Below are positions 53,492 to 61,583 of a DNA stretch of 64,000 nucleotides, one piece after another (within the stretch, counting starts at the first letter, position 1; every line of letters starts with the position of its first letter). A program made the position numbers and the translations under genes. Origin of the DNA: DASVHS01 sp038244815 (GTDB taxonomy: Bacteria > Acidobacteriota > Thermoanaerobaculia > Gp7-AA8). The notes beneath the pieces are model-generated. The model saw only the letters and a program-made list of their open reading frames with translations. It had not been told where the DNA came from and made no database searches. Location: NCBI GenBank assembly GCA_038244815.1, contig JBBRTB010000008.1, positions 62,001-126,000 of the forward strand, in the 5' to 3' direction.

Positions 53492-55831
53492 ATGAAAGCG
53501 TTCCTCGTGGCCGTCCTCTTCGCCAGCACGGCCGCCGCGCAGACGATCCCGGCGCCGACGACGGCCCAACTGACCGACTCAGGCGACGGACCGATCCTGG
53601 CCGTGCCCGCGGACGCAACCGAGCCGGCCGAGCCGCGCGTCCCGCCGCTTCAGGTCACGACGCCGAACGCACAGGCGTCGCGGCTCATGACGCTCGTCAA
53701 TCCCGCCATCGCCATTCCGTTCAACTCGCCGATCCGGCAACTGCAGGCATTCTGGAATTCGACGCCCCTTTCGCTCCTCGATCCTTCCGGCACCGGCCTG
53801 GTCGAGGAAGCGCACTCGTTCGGCTCGATGATCCCGTTTTTCAAACCGCTCTTCTCGCTGGCGGGGATTCCACCAGGGAGCGGCACGCTGGAGATCCGCG
53901 CGTTCGACGTCGACGGCAGGCAGGTCGCCTCCGTCTCCATCCCCTCGCTGACGGTCGTCGCGCCGCCAACACCCGTGCCGACGAGCACGATCGCGGCGAT
54001 GGCGCATCCGCGCATCTATCTGACGGCAGTCCGGCTCGCCTCGATCCGCGCGCGGACGGCCAACGATCCCGCGCGGCTGCGTTACGAAGCCGCACTCAGT
54101 CGCTTCCTCGATGCGCTCGCGCGCATTCCGGACGTGACGTCCACGGAGTTCGAGAACGACATCTACGACCCCGAGAGTTACATCCCGCTGCTGGCGCTGA
54201 CCTGGCAGTTACGCAGGAACGACGACCCAACCACGGCGATGCGGGCGGCCGGGGCGGCGCATACGCTGGCGATGCGCATCGCCAACGACTACGACAACGG
54301 GACGCGCCAGTTCGCTCGCGACACCGGCTACGACATCCGATTCGGCCTGCGCAATCTCTTGCTGGCGTACGACTGGATGGACGGCCAGTTCAGTCTCGCC
54401 GAGCGCGCGCTCATCGTCAAGACCGCGACCCGCTGGGTGGACTGGTACCACGACACGCCCGGCTACGTGGAGTCGTGGCCTGTCGAGAACTACTACGCCG
54501 GATACATCCAGGGCATCGTGCTCACGGCCGTGGCCACGGCCGGCGACAGCGCCGACGCCGACCGCATCTTCACGCTCCTGCGCTCGAAGCTCGGCAACGA
54601 GATGCCGCTGATGAACCAGCGCCTGGCCGGAGGAGACTGGGCCGAGGGCTGGAATTACGGGTGGTACACGGTGACCGAACTGTCGCTCGTGAACCTGCTG
54701 TTGCGGGAGATCGGCGAAGACTGGAGCGTCGATTTCGACTGGCTGCAGCCGCTTCCGCACAGCCTCACCTTCCAGGTGGCGCCGGACTTCAGCGAGACCC
54801 GGCCATACGGTGGATATTCCGGCGATTACCCGCACAGGACGTCTCCCTCGACGCTGGCCGTGCTCTCCGCCACCTCCGGTTACGGGTTCTTCGCGCATGG
54901 CATCTACACCTCGATGCTCGCCGCTCCGAGCAACGACTTCGCCGACACACCCGGCGACACGTTCTACGAGATGATCTTCGACACCACCTCTCCGGCGCCG
55001 CCCATCGCCTACATTCCCTCGTACCTCAACACAGGCAGCGGACGATTTTTCTCCCGCTCTTCGCTTGCCGACCTCGATGCCTACTTCGTGTCCACCGAGA
55101 ACACCAGCTACTCCTTCGACCACTATGGCTACGCCGACGGCGATGTTCGTCTCTACCACGGTGCGATCTGTCTGGTCTGTCCCAGCGCCTATCGCGGGCC
55201 GAGCTTCGACGGCGAAGCGGTGACACCGGCCTTCTCGACGTATCAGCTCGGAGAGCCGTCGGGAACGCTCGGGCGCAACAACCAGAACTTTCTCTATACC
55301 GAGCAAGGCACGTTCTCCGCGATCGGCATGCGGTTCGAGTCGTCCTGGGTGGTGAATCGCTATGACGAGGGAATCGTCTCGCCCGACAATCCGCTCGACT
55401 ACCTCATCCGCGAAGTCGTCCACCTGCGGCCTGGCACGTTGATCGTCCGCGATCTCCATCGCCGCCGCCACCTCTCCGATACGCTGATGGCCCGCTGGCA
55501 TCTCGGTCCTTCCGATCCCGTGCAGAGCGCCAGCAACGGTTACCGGCTGGGAGCACTCAACGTCTCGACGTTCTACCCGCCTGGCGTGACGGTGATGTTC
55601 GGCGATGACGTCGACAGCGGCGGCAATCGCGTCGGCACGCTCATGCAGCTCCAGTTCGCGAGCTCCACGGCGGCGATGGAGCTGATCACCGTGTTCTCGG
55701 AGACTCTCACCGCGACGAGCTACGCCGCGGGCACGGTCACGCTCAGCGATGGGACGCGCGTGATCTTCGCGAACAACACCGTCAGCGTGCAGCCCGGTCA
55801 CAGCGGCAAGCGCCGCGCGGCCAGACACTGA
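53492..55831 (+). CDS. Secreted heparinase II/III-like polysaccharide lyase-type protein
   Basis: The 779-residue protein has a signal peptide (KAFLVAVLFASTAAAQ). After an Ig-like N-terminal part (to about 165, with a Thr/Pro linker) comes an (alpha/alpha) toroid resembling heparinase/alginate lyases (LARDLRNLLLAYDWMDG-like: FGLRNLLLAYDWMDGQ, GYVESWPVENYYAGYIQG, SFDHYGYADGDVRLYHG) and a C-terminal beta-domain. Catalytic residues cannot be fixed by eye. The last 10 codons (GHSGKRRAARH) lie inside a 135-bp direct repeat shared with 59129. Confidence 0.7.
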   Translation: MKAFLVAVLFASTAAAQTIPAPTTAQLTDSGDGPILAVPADATEPAEPRVPPLQVTTPNAQASRLMTLVNPAIAIPFNSPIRQLQAFWNSTPLSLLDPSGTGLVEEAHSFGSMIPFFKPLFSLAGIPPGSGTLEIRAFDVDGRQVASVSIPSLTVVAPPTPVPTSTIAAMAHPRIYLTAVRLASIRARTANDPARLRYEAALSRFLDALARIPDVTSTEFENDIYDPESYIPLLALTWQLRRNDDPTTAMRAAGAAHTLAMRIANDYDNGTRQFARDTGYDIRFGLRNLLLAYDWMDGQFSLAERALIVKTATRWVDWYHDTPGYVESWPVENYYAGYIQGIVLTAVATAGDSADADRIFTLLRSKLGNEMPLMNQRLAGGDWAEGWNYGWYTVTELSLVNLLLREIGEDWSVDFDWLQPLPHSLTFQVAPDFSETRPYGGYSGDYPHRTSPSTLAVLSATSGYGFFAHGIYTSMLAAPSNDFADTPGDTFYEMIFDTTSPAPPIAYIPSYLNTGSGRFFSRSSLADLDAYFVSTENTSYSFDHYGYADGDVRLYHGAICLVCPSAYRGPSFDGEAVTPAFSTYQLGEPSGTLGRNNQNFLYTEQGTFSAIGMRFESSWVVNRYDEGIVSPDNPLDYLIREVVHLRPGTLIVRDLHRRRHLSDTLMARWHLGPSDPVQSASNGYRLGALNVSTFYPPGVTVMFGDDVDSGGNRVGTLMQLQFASSTAAMELITVFSETLTATSYAAGTVTLSDGTRVIFANNTVSVQPGHSGKRRAARH

Positions 55832-55926
55832 CGGCCCCTGCCCGAGCGACGCCACGTGTCGCGCGAACACTTCGTTGAAGAGCGCGCCCGGCCGGCGCGC
55901 GCGCAGGCGCTCCACGATGGACGGGC
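55792..55926. repeat. 135-bp direct repeat, copy A
   Basis: Identical in length to copy B at 59129-59263, with 10 mismatches by manual alignment (about 93% identity). Copy A spans the end of the heparinase-like gene and a remnant of the phosphatase 3' end. Confidence 0.9.
55832..55926 (-). pseudogene. 3'-terminal remnant of a dual-specificity phosphatase gene
   Basis: The minus strand reads VERLRARRPGALFNEVFARHVASL, matching the C-terminus of the intact phosphatase at 59175 (FNEVFARYVTSL). The stop is lost. Upstream of this (higher coordinates) the sequence is unrelated, so only the tail was duplicated. Confidence 0.85.
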
Positions 55927-56022
55927 TGTGCGCTGCCCGGACTGCCGCAAGGACATGCTCGTGGCCTTCTCGTGCAAGGCCGAGGGCTCTGCCCCTCGTG
56001 CGGCGCGAAGCGCGCGGCGCAG
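55927..56022 (+). pseudogene. Fragment of an IS91-type transposase zinc-binding domain
   Basis: The plus strand encodes RCPDCRKDMLVAFSCK, then, after a one-base frameshift, GRGLCPSCGAKRAAQ. This is the typical N-terminal zinc-binding region of IS91/IS801 Y2 transposases (CxxC ... AFSCKGRGFCPSC). No other part of the transposase is present. The fragment abuts copy A of the direct repeat. Only about 95 bp remain. Confidence 0.75.
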
Positions 56023-56100
56023 GAAATCGACATGGTGATCAACATCGGGGCGCTGAAGAGCAGGGACGACCCTCTGGTGACCCGCGACATCCGCGGAGTA
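56023..56100 (+). pseudogene. Fragment of deoxyribose-phosphate aldolase (deoC)
   Basis: After the transposase fragment the frame reads EIDMVINIGALKSRDDPL and VTRDIRGV, the strongly conserved DeoC segment EIDMVINIGALKSGDD. The homology stops after about 26 codons. DeoC is usually about 220 residues, so this is a scrap joined to transposase debris. Confidence 0.7.
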
Positions 56101-56434
56101 TCTCGATCTCCGGACACAGACATTCACCACACGCGGCTCATCAACAGGACGCGCCACGGCGACGAGATCGGCAGGGCGAGCTGGAACGTTCGCGTTTTCG
56201 TGGAACTCGAGATCGGCGCGCGAGAATAGCATTCGCGTTTGCGTGGCGGGGGTGCGTGATCGGCTGCGGGGCGGGTGCGACCGCGGAAGGCGTTTTCCTC
56301 GAACGTACAGAGAACCAAACGTCGATCTCGAGGCGGTGCCTGTTGCGATCGACGGACTGACCGTGCAAACAGAAGACGAGACCTGGCCCGCAAGGCTTCG
56401 CTCATCGCCTCGTTGGTCCGGGCTCGAGAAGCCT
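56101..56434. other. Unassigned mosaic sequence between gene scraps
   Basis: No continuous coding sequence that I recognise. Frames are open on both strands because of the GC content but show no family motif. The block joins the deoC fragment to the ribD fragment and is part of the 753-bp gap between the heparinase-like gene and the next intact gene. Confidence 0.5.
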
Positions 56435-56512
56435 CATCGGATTCGGGCTGACGGAGCAGCGACCGCTCTCTGCGAGTTCGAGGGCGCGACGCCTGAAGCG
56501 CTCGTGATCCAC
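56435..56512 (-). pseudogene. N-terminal fragment of ribD with its promoter box
   Basis: The minus strand starts GTG at 56512 and reads VDHERFRRRALELAESGR then CSVSPNPM, the start of RibD (riboflavin deaminase/reductase; SPNPxVG). Homology stops after 26 codons, just before the zinc-binding HAE motif. A TACAAT sits seven bases upstream (56520-56525). So a gene start, with promoter, was left behind. Confidence 0.65.
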
Positions 56513-56519
56513 GGGCGCG

Positions 56520-56525
56520 ATTGTA
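56520..56525 (-). promoter_or_regulatory. TACAAT box before the ribD fragment
   Basis: TACAAT, seven bases, GTG. The surrounding sequence (TTTGCGTACAATCGCGCC) is nearly identical to that before the gene at 59058. Confidence 0.45.
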
Positions 56526-56531
56526 CGCAAA

Positions 56532-56560
56532 GAAAAAGCGCCGGCGGGATCGCCGGCGCT
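56532..56560 (-). terminator. Intrinsic terminator of the secreted-protein gene at 56585
   Basis: AGCGCCGGC and GCCGGCGCT form a perfect 9-bp stem, followed on the minus strand by CTTTTTC. A near copy with the same flanking sequence occurs at 59078. Confidence 0.85.
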
Positions 56561-56584
56561 CCATCTCTGGAATTGCCGTGTCGG

Positions 56585-57460
56585 TCAGTGCCGCTGGTCG
56601 TGCGGGATTTGTACTGTGGCGGTGGCCAGAGCCTGATTACCGGCGGCGTCGGTCGCCGAGTAGGTGACCGTGTAAACGCGCCCTTCCTTCCGCTGGCCGG
56701 TCCGCTCGGCGCGGACGAAAAACTGCCGGTCATCCGTTCCCAATGCCGCTCCGGTGACGTTCGCCGAGTCATCGATCGACTCACTGCAGGTGATCGAGAC
56801 GAGTCGAACGGTCGGCTGCGGGTCGGTGCCGTCGCTCACTTGAATCGTGGCAGTGATCTCGACCATTTTGTGATTCGGCGGCCAGATCACAGCGGGGGAA
56901 AGCGAGACGCTGAGCGTCGGCGGTGTGGTGTCCGAGGGCGGTGGCGGGCCTTCCGGGTCCGGTTCGAGCAGGCCATACTGATGCGTCGAATCGCCGAGGA
57001 TCACATCGAAGTTTGCGGTCCGGTACGCCGGTGAGGCTTGTGGCAGGCGAACGGAGAAGCCGGAGGCCGTGGCTCCCGCGGCGATATCAAATTGCGATCC
57101 CCCGTCGCTGCTCCACTCCATGTCGACAAGCGCGCTCTCTTCGGTGGTCACCAGTCGCGCCGTCCATCCTTGCGGCGAGGTTGTGCTCGATGCGGGCACT
57201 CCCTGCTCGAATGTCCAGCCGACCGGCAGCGTCTGAAGCTGCGCTTCGCCGTGAAGGTAATCAAAGCCGATGCGCACAGCGACGATCGGCCGATCAGCGC
57301 CGTTGACCACTCGATAGAAGTACGTGGTGCCGGTTGCCCCTGTCGATTCGAAAACCTTCACGTGCACGGACGTGGCCGCGGTCGCGGAGAAAGTGCTGAA
57401 CAGCAGGGTGAGGACTGCCAGCACTGGCAGCCATCCCACCTTGTTTCTTTTGTTGGTCAT
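56585..57460 (-). CDS. Secreted two-domain protein, paralogue of 58582
   Basis: The 291-residue exported protein starts at ATG 57460 behind GAGGAGA. After the signal peptide (VLAVLTLLFSTFSATAA) the first domain (about 30-170: TTYFYRVVNGADRPIVAVRIGFD, LQTLPVGWTFEQGVPAS, PQGWTARLVTTEESA) is homologous to the whole of the gene at 58582. A Pro-rich linker leads to a second Ig/cadherin-like domain (TPPTLSVSLSPAVIWPPNHKMV ... YTVTYSATDAAGNQA). Function unknown. It is 18 bp downstream of the M15 peptidase gene. Confidence 0.75.
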   Translation of the reverse strand: MTNKRNKVGWLPVLAVLTLLFSTFSATAATSVHVKVFESTGATGTTYFYRVVNGADRPIVAVRIGFDYLHGEAQLQTLPVGWTFEQGVPASSTTSPQGWTARLVTTEESALVDMEWSSDGGSQFDIAAGATASGFSVRLPQASPAYRTANFDVILGDSTHQYGLLEPDPEGPPPPSDTTPPTLSVSLSPAVIWPPNHKMVEITATIQVSDGTDPQPTVRLVSITCSESIDDSANVTGAALGTDDRQFFVRAERTGQRKEGRVYTVTYSATDAAGNQALATATVQIPHDQRH

Positions 57461-57478
57461 GGTTTGTCTCCTCATCCC

Positions 57479-58492
57479 TTACCGTTGAATGAAATGAACC
57501 GGATCAGTGGCCAAGGGACGCTGCAGCCCGCAGTTCGCTGCGAGCGTGTCGATGATCGTGCCTGCCGGCAGGTTCCAGTTGGCGTCGAACGCTTCACCGC
57601 GAGTATGGGCACTCGCTGCTGCCGGGCGCTGCGTCAGCAGCAGCCCATGTCGCTGAAACTCCCCTTGCACGTTGGTTCGCAAATTCGCACACTCCGGATC
57701 GCGGCGATTGCGCAGGTCGTTCCAGCGATCCCACACCTCGCGCAAGTGCGCCTGATACGCGGGCGGGCGATAGCCTGAATTCACAGTGAGGGCTCCGCCT
57801 GCCGCGCTGGCGGCCTGCTGCAGGCAGTTGAGTGCCGCCTGCATCGCCGGGATGAGATCGGCGGTATCGAGTGTGTTGCCAGCCTCAAACGACAGCGCGG
57901 CGGCATCGGTGATCGTCGTCAGCGGAGGCACCTGGCACGTTCGGACGTCGAAGTTATCGATGCGTGCGGCGGATTGATCGCCCCAGCCGTCCTGCTGCAC
58001 GGAAAAGACGAAGGTGACTCGCTGATTGCGCCACTGGTCGAGCGATTGAGTGATCACCACCTGCGAGCTTTCCCAATACGATCCGTAATCGCTGCCCGGC
58101 TTGCCGAAGTTTCTAACGTAGGAAACTGTGCCGGTCGGCGTCACCAGGTAGGCGTCCAACCAGTCGTAGATCCCCGCGTCATATGTCAGGAACTTGTAGC
58201 TGAAGCTGACCAGACCGCCGTCGTTCACATCGATGTCGACGGTCAGTGTGCTGGCGCCGAAGGGCTCCAGGCCGGGCGCCTGCTCGCCTGTATCGGCATT
58301 TGGATAAGGTGTGTCCCAGCGGCCGATTTGCGCGCTGAGGCCGGTCGTTCCGGAGCTGGTGGTGACGTAGCCGACTCCTCCGGGCGTGACGGCGACGATC
58401 TGTGCGTTGCGGGCAGCTTGTGCGAAGCTTGCCGAGGCATAGCTTGCCGAAAGAGCGAACAAAAGGGTTCGCAACCATCGTGCGGTTTTCAT
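57479..58492 (-). CDS. Secreted M15-type peptidase with N-terminal beta-sandwich domain
   Basis: The 337-residue exported protein has a signal peptide (WLRTLLFALSASYASASFAQ). The N-terminal half is a jelly-roll/proprotein-convertase-P-like domain (TLTVDIDVNDGGLVSFSYK ... WESSQVVITQSLDQWRNQRVTF). The C-terminal half is a D-Ala-D-Ala carboxypeptidase-like M15 domain with VNSGYRPPAYQAHLREVW, the zinc ligands in SAHTRGEAFDAN and DPVHFIQR at the end. It may act on peptidoglycan or on self-released peptides. It lies between two genes for paralogous secreted proteins. Confidence 0.8.
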   Translation of the reverse strand: MKTARWLRTLLFALSASYASASFAQAARNAQIVAVTPGGVGYVTTSSGTTGLSAQIGRWDTPYPNADTGEQAPGLEPFGASTLTVDIDVNDGGLVSFSYKFLTYDAGIYDWLDAYLVTPTGTVSYVRNFGKPGSDYGSYWESSQVVITQSLDQWRNQRVTFVFSVQQDGWGDQSAARIDNFDVRTCQVPPLTTITDAAALSFEAGNTLDTADLIPAMQAALNCLQQAASAAGGALTVNSGYRPPAYQAHLREVWDRWNDLRNRRDPECANLRTNVQGEFQRHGLLLTQRPAAASAHTRGEAFDANWNLPAGTIIDTLAANCGLQRPLATDPVHFIQR

Positions 58493-58581
58493 CGCTTCTC
58501 CTGTCGATTTTGGACTCTTACTTGGACTGCGAGAGGCGGCATTATGTCGCGCTTTAAGAATGGCGTAAAGGAAATTGTGAA

Positions 58582-59058
58582 TTATGGCGTGCTCTGCAGT
58601 GGTCCGTGCAGATGCGTGGAATCGCTCAACACAACTTCAAACATCGATTGCAGATACTCGCGGGCCGCGTGGGGCACGATGACGCGGAAACGGTCCTCGC
58701 TCGTACCAGGGGCAATGTCCGACTTCGTGCCGCGCTCGTTTGTCCATTCGAGCATGAACTTGCGATTCTCTTCGGTCGTGACCAGGCGCGCTGTCCAGCC
58801 GGCGGGGGCGGTGGCAGTATCAGGCGCCAGTCCGCGCTCGAATGTCCATCCGAGCGGTAAGGTGATGAGTTGCGGCTCCTGGCGCGACGGGTCATATCCA
58901 ATCCGCAGCGCGGTGATCGGCTGCTTCGTCCGATTGATCACCCGATACGAGTAGGTCGTTGCTTTCGGGGCAACGCTCTCGTGCACGGTCACGCGGACGG
59001 GTGCCGCGGCGTGAGCGCAGAAAAGGAGGAGCAGGGAGCAGAGTGCCGTCATTTTCAC
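58582..59058 (-). CDS. Secreted single-domain protein, paralogue of the N-domain of 56585
   Basis: The 158-residue exported protein starts at GTG 59058 (or ATG 59052). Signal peptide LCSLLLLFCAHAAA. The mature domain (TTYSYRVINRTKQPITALRIGYD, ITLPLGWTFERGLAPDT, PAGWTARLVTTEENR, VVLSDSTHLHG) aligns throughout with the first domain of the protein at 56585 (FDVILGDSTHQYG). It lacks the second domain. A TACAAT box lies six bases upstream of the GTG. Confidence 0.75.
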   Translation of the reverse strand: MKMTALCSLLLLFCAHAAAPVRVTVHESVAPKATTYSYRVINRTKQPITALRIGYDPSRQEPQLITLPLGWTFERGLAPDTATAPAGWTARLVTTEENRKFMLEWTNERGTKSDIAPGTSEDRFRVIVPHAAREYLQSMFEVVLSDSTHLHGPLQSTP

Positions 59059-59064
59059 GGCGCG

Positions 59065-59070
59065 ATTGTA
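59065..59070 (-). promoter_or_regulatory. TACAAT box 6 nt before the GTG at 59058
   Basis: TACAAT then CGCGCC and GTG. Shares flanking sequence with the box at 56520. Confidence 0.45.
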
Positions 59071-59077
59071 CGCAAAC

Positions 59078-59106
59078 GAAAAGCGCCGGGCGGTATCGCC
59101 GGCGCT
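59078..59106 (-). terminator. Hairpin with T run upstream of gene 59058, near copy of 56532
   Basis: AGCGCCGG and CCGGCGCT pair with a 9-nt loop, followed on the minus strand by TTTTC. It lies downstream of the phosphatase gene and could end that transcript. Confidence 0.7.
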
Positions 59107-59128
59107 CCGTGGAGGACAGCGGCCCTCT

Positions 59129-59263
59129 GCCCGGTCACGGCGGCAAGCGCCGCGCGGCCAGACACTGACCGCCCCTACGGGAGCGAGGTCACGTATCGCG
59201 CGAACACCTCGTTGAAGAGCGCACCCGGCCGGCGCGCGCGCAGGCGCTCCACGATGGACGGGC
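59129..59263. repeat. 135-bp direct repeat, copy B
   Basis: Copy B contains the last codons and stop of the intact phosphatase gene plus the tail of the heparinase-like reading frame (GHGGKRRAARH). It matches copy A at 55792-55926 at 125 of 135 positions by manual alignment. Confidence 0.9.
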
Positions 59264-59594
59264 CACTCATCCCGAGCTTGTGCAGGATGAGTCCGGCCAC
59301 GAGCGCCGAGCGGTTAAATCCCATCCCGCAGTGCGAGAGCACGCGATGTCCGTTGCGGATCATGTGCGCCCCCAACAGCGTCACCGCCTCGAGGCGCGTC
59401 GGATCGGGCAACTCCTCGTCGTAGATCGGCATGTAGACGTACAGACATGTGTCCGGAAGCGTTGGGATGCATTCGTCGAGACCGCCCTCGAGATCGATCA
59501 CGACATCGACACCGTGCACGGATACGGTCTGCCAGTCCGAGATGGCCGGCGAGATGAACAGCAGTCCGGAATCGTCTACCTGAACGAGGCTCAC
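59175..59594 (-). CDS. Dual-specificity protein phosphatase-like protein
   Basis: The 139-residue cytoplasmic phosphatase has the cysteine-phosphatase motif HCGMGFNRSALV (HCx5R) and the GVDVVIDLEGG segment. It starts at GTG 59594 overlapping the kup stop (GTGA), so it is translationally coupled to the potassium transporter. Similar small phosphatases act on phosphotyrosine or phosphorylated small molecules. Coupling to Kup suggests regulation of potassium uptake, which is inference. Confidence 0.8.
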   Translation of the reverse strand: MSLVQVDDSGLLFISPAISDWQTVSVHGVDVVIDLEGGLDECIPTLPDTCLYVYMPIYDEELPDPTRLEAVTLLGAHMIRNGHRVLSHCGMGFNRSALVAGLILHKLGMSGPSIVERLRARRPGALFNEVFARYVTSLP

Positions 59595-61471
59595 ATCTCG
59601 ACCTGGGCGCCCAGCTCGATGACCTGGTTCGGCGGCAACCCGAAAAACGTCGACGCGCTCGCCGAGTTGCGATTCATCCAGGCGAAGAGATGTTCGCGCC
59701 AGATGGCCATGCCCGGGCGTTTGGTCGGGATCAGCACCTCCCGGCCCAGAAAGTAGCTCGTGGCCATGCGCGGAAACGACAGCGGTTTGGGTCCGAGGCG
59801 GTCGAGCAGGCCGGGCAGATCGGGCTCTTCCATGAATCCGAACCGGACCATGAGCCGGTACACGCCATGTCCCAGCTCCTTCCACTCATACCGCTCGTCC
59901 TCGGACAACGTGGGGGTCTCTTCGATGTCCACGGTCAGCAGCACGACGCGCTCGTGCACGACCTTGTTGTGTTTCAGGTTGTGCAGGAGCGCGGTGGGGA
60001 TGCCTCTGTCGTCGCGCGACATGAAGATGGCCGTCCCCCGAACTCGAGGAATGCGATTGGCACCCAGATCGCGCAGGAAATCCCCCTCGGTGATGGCGGT
60101 CTCGGAAATACGCTGCGAGAGGATCAACCGCCCTCGCCGCCAGGTGGTCATGAGAATGAACACCGTGACGCCGACGAATAGCGGGAACCATCCTCCCTCC
60201 ATCACCTTCACGATGTTCGCGCCGAAGAACGAGAGGTCGATGATCAGGAACGGCACCGCCATTGCCAGCACCATCAGCATCGACCATTTCCATCGCTCGC
60301 GTGCCACGATGGCCAGGAGCAATGTGGTGATGCCCATGGTGGCCGTCACCGCCACTCCATACGCGCCGGCGAGGTTGGTCGACTTCTGGAAGCCCATCAC
60401 CAGTCCGATGGCGCTGAGCATCAGGATCCAGTTGACCGACGGGATGTAGATCTGGCCGATCTCACGCGCCGAGGTGTGGCGGATGCGGATGCGGGGCAGA
60501 TAGCCGAGTTGCACGGCCTGCCGCGTCAGCGAGTACGCGCCGCTGATGACCGCCTGCGAGGCGATGACCGCGGCGACGGTGGAAAGCACGACCAGCGGAT
60601 ACAGCGCCCAGTCCGGAGCCATGTGAAAGAACGGATTGGCGATCGCCGACGGATCGGTCAGCAGCAGCGCGCCCTGCCCCAGGTAGTTCAGCAGCAGGCA
60701 GGGGAAGACGACGACGAACCAGGCCATGCGGATGGGCCGGGCGCCGAAGTGTCCCATGTCCGCATAGAGCGCCTCGCCGCCGGTGACGACGAGAAAGACC
60801 GCGCCCAGCACGAGAAAGCCGGCCACGCTGTGCTCGGCAAGGAACGCCACCGCGTGCACCGGGTTGATCGCTTCGATCACCCGCGGGGCGCGGAGAATGT
60901 TGACGATCCCGAGCAACGCGATGACGGCGAACCACACCATCATCACCGGCCCGAACATCGCCCCGACCCGTGCCGTGCCGCGTTTCTGCAGCATGAAGAG
61001 CGCGACGAGCACGATCACCGTCAGCGGCACGATGAGATGCCCGAACATCGGCGTGGCCACATCCAGACCTTCCATCGCGCCGAGAACCGAGATGGCCGGC
61101 GTGATCATGCCGTCGCCGTAAAGCAGCGCCGAACCGAACAGCCCCAGGGCGATCAGGATTCCGCGCCGCTTCGACGCTCTCGGCCGCACGAGCGACATGA
61201 GCGCCAGGATGCCGCCCTCCCCCCGGTTGTCGGCCCGCAGCACGAACACGAGGTACTTGACGGAGATGACGATGACCAGCGACCAGCAGATCAGCGAGAG
61301 AATGCCGAGAACGTTGCCGGCATTGGCCGCCACGCGATGCCCGTGATGCTCCGAAAAGCACTCCCGGAAGGCATAGAGCGGGCTCGTCCCGATATCGCCA
61401 TACACCACGCCCAGCGCGCCCAGCGCCAGGGTCATCTGGTAACGGCGATCTGTTGTATTTCCTCTCTCCAT
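59591..61471 (-). CDS. kup: Low-affinity potassium transporter Kup
   Basis: This 626-residue K+:H+ symporter has twelve membrane helices. Signature segments are LALGALGVVYGDIGTSPLYAFRE at the N-terminus, LIVVISVKYLVFVLRADNRGEGGI, and GGEALYADMGHFG plus GLVMGFQKSTNLAGAYGVAVT. The C-terminal cytoplasmic domain (about 450-626) ends NRNSASASTFFGLPPNQVIELGAQVEM, the usual Kup ending. A phosphatase gene overlaps its stop. Confidence 0.94.
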   Translation of the reverse strand: MERGNTTDRRYQMTLALGALGVVYGDIGTSPLYAFRECFSEHHGHRVAANAGNVLGILSLICWSLVIVISVKYLVFVLRADNRGEGGILALMSLVRPRASKRRGILIALGLFGSALLYGDGMITPAISVLGAMEGLDVATPMFGHLIVPLTVIVLVALFMLQKRGTARVGAMFGPVMMVWFAVIALLGIVNILRAPRVIEAINPVHAVAFLAEHSVAGFLVLGAVFLVVTGGEALYADMGHFGARPIRMAWFVVVFPCLLLNYLGQGALLLTDPSAIANPFFHMAPDWALYPLVVLSTVAAVIASQAVISGAYSLTRQAVQLGYLPRIRIRHTSAREIGQIYIPSVNWILMLSAIGLVMGFQKSTNLAGAYGVAVTATMGITTLLLAIVARERWKWSMLMVLAMAVPFLIIDLSFFGANIVKVMEGGWFPLFVGVTVFILMTTWRRGRLILSQRISETAITEGDFLRDLGANRIPRVRGTAIFMSRDDRGIPTALLHNLKHNKVVHERVVLLTVDIEETPTLSEDERYEWKELGHGVYRLMVRFGFMEEPDLPGLLDRLGPKPLSFPRMATSYFLGREVLIPTKRPGMAIWREHLFAWMNRNSASASTFFGLPPNQVIELGAQVEM

Positions 61472-61583
61472 CCGAAGGCAGCCGCGAACCTTACCACGAC
61501 GCCGCTACCGCTCTGGTTGCCTGGGAACCGTCCGAGCCGGATGCCCGGGCGGACGAGCCCGTCAGCCCGTTCGTCGAGAGCAT

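Noticed and set aside
55972..56229. 85-codon zinc-ribbon-like protein
   Set aside because: It joins pieces of an IS91 transposase and DeoC after a frameshift; treated as debris rather than a gene.
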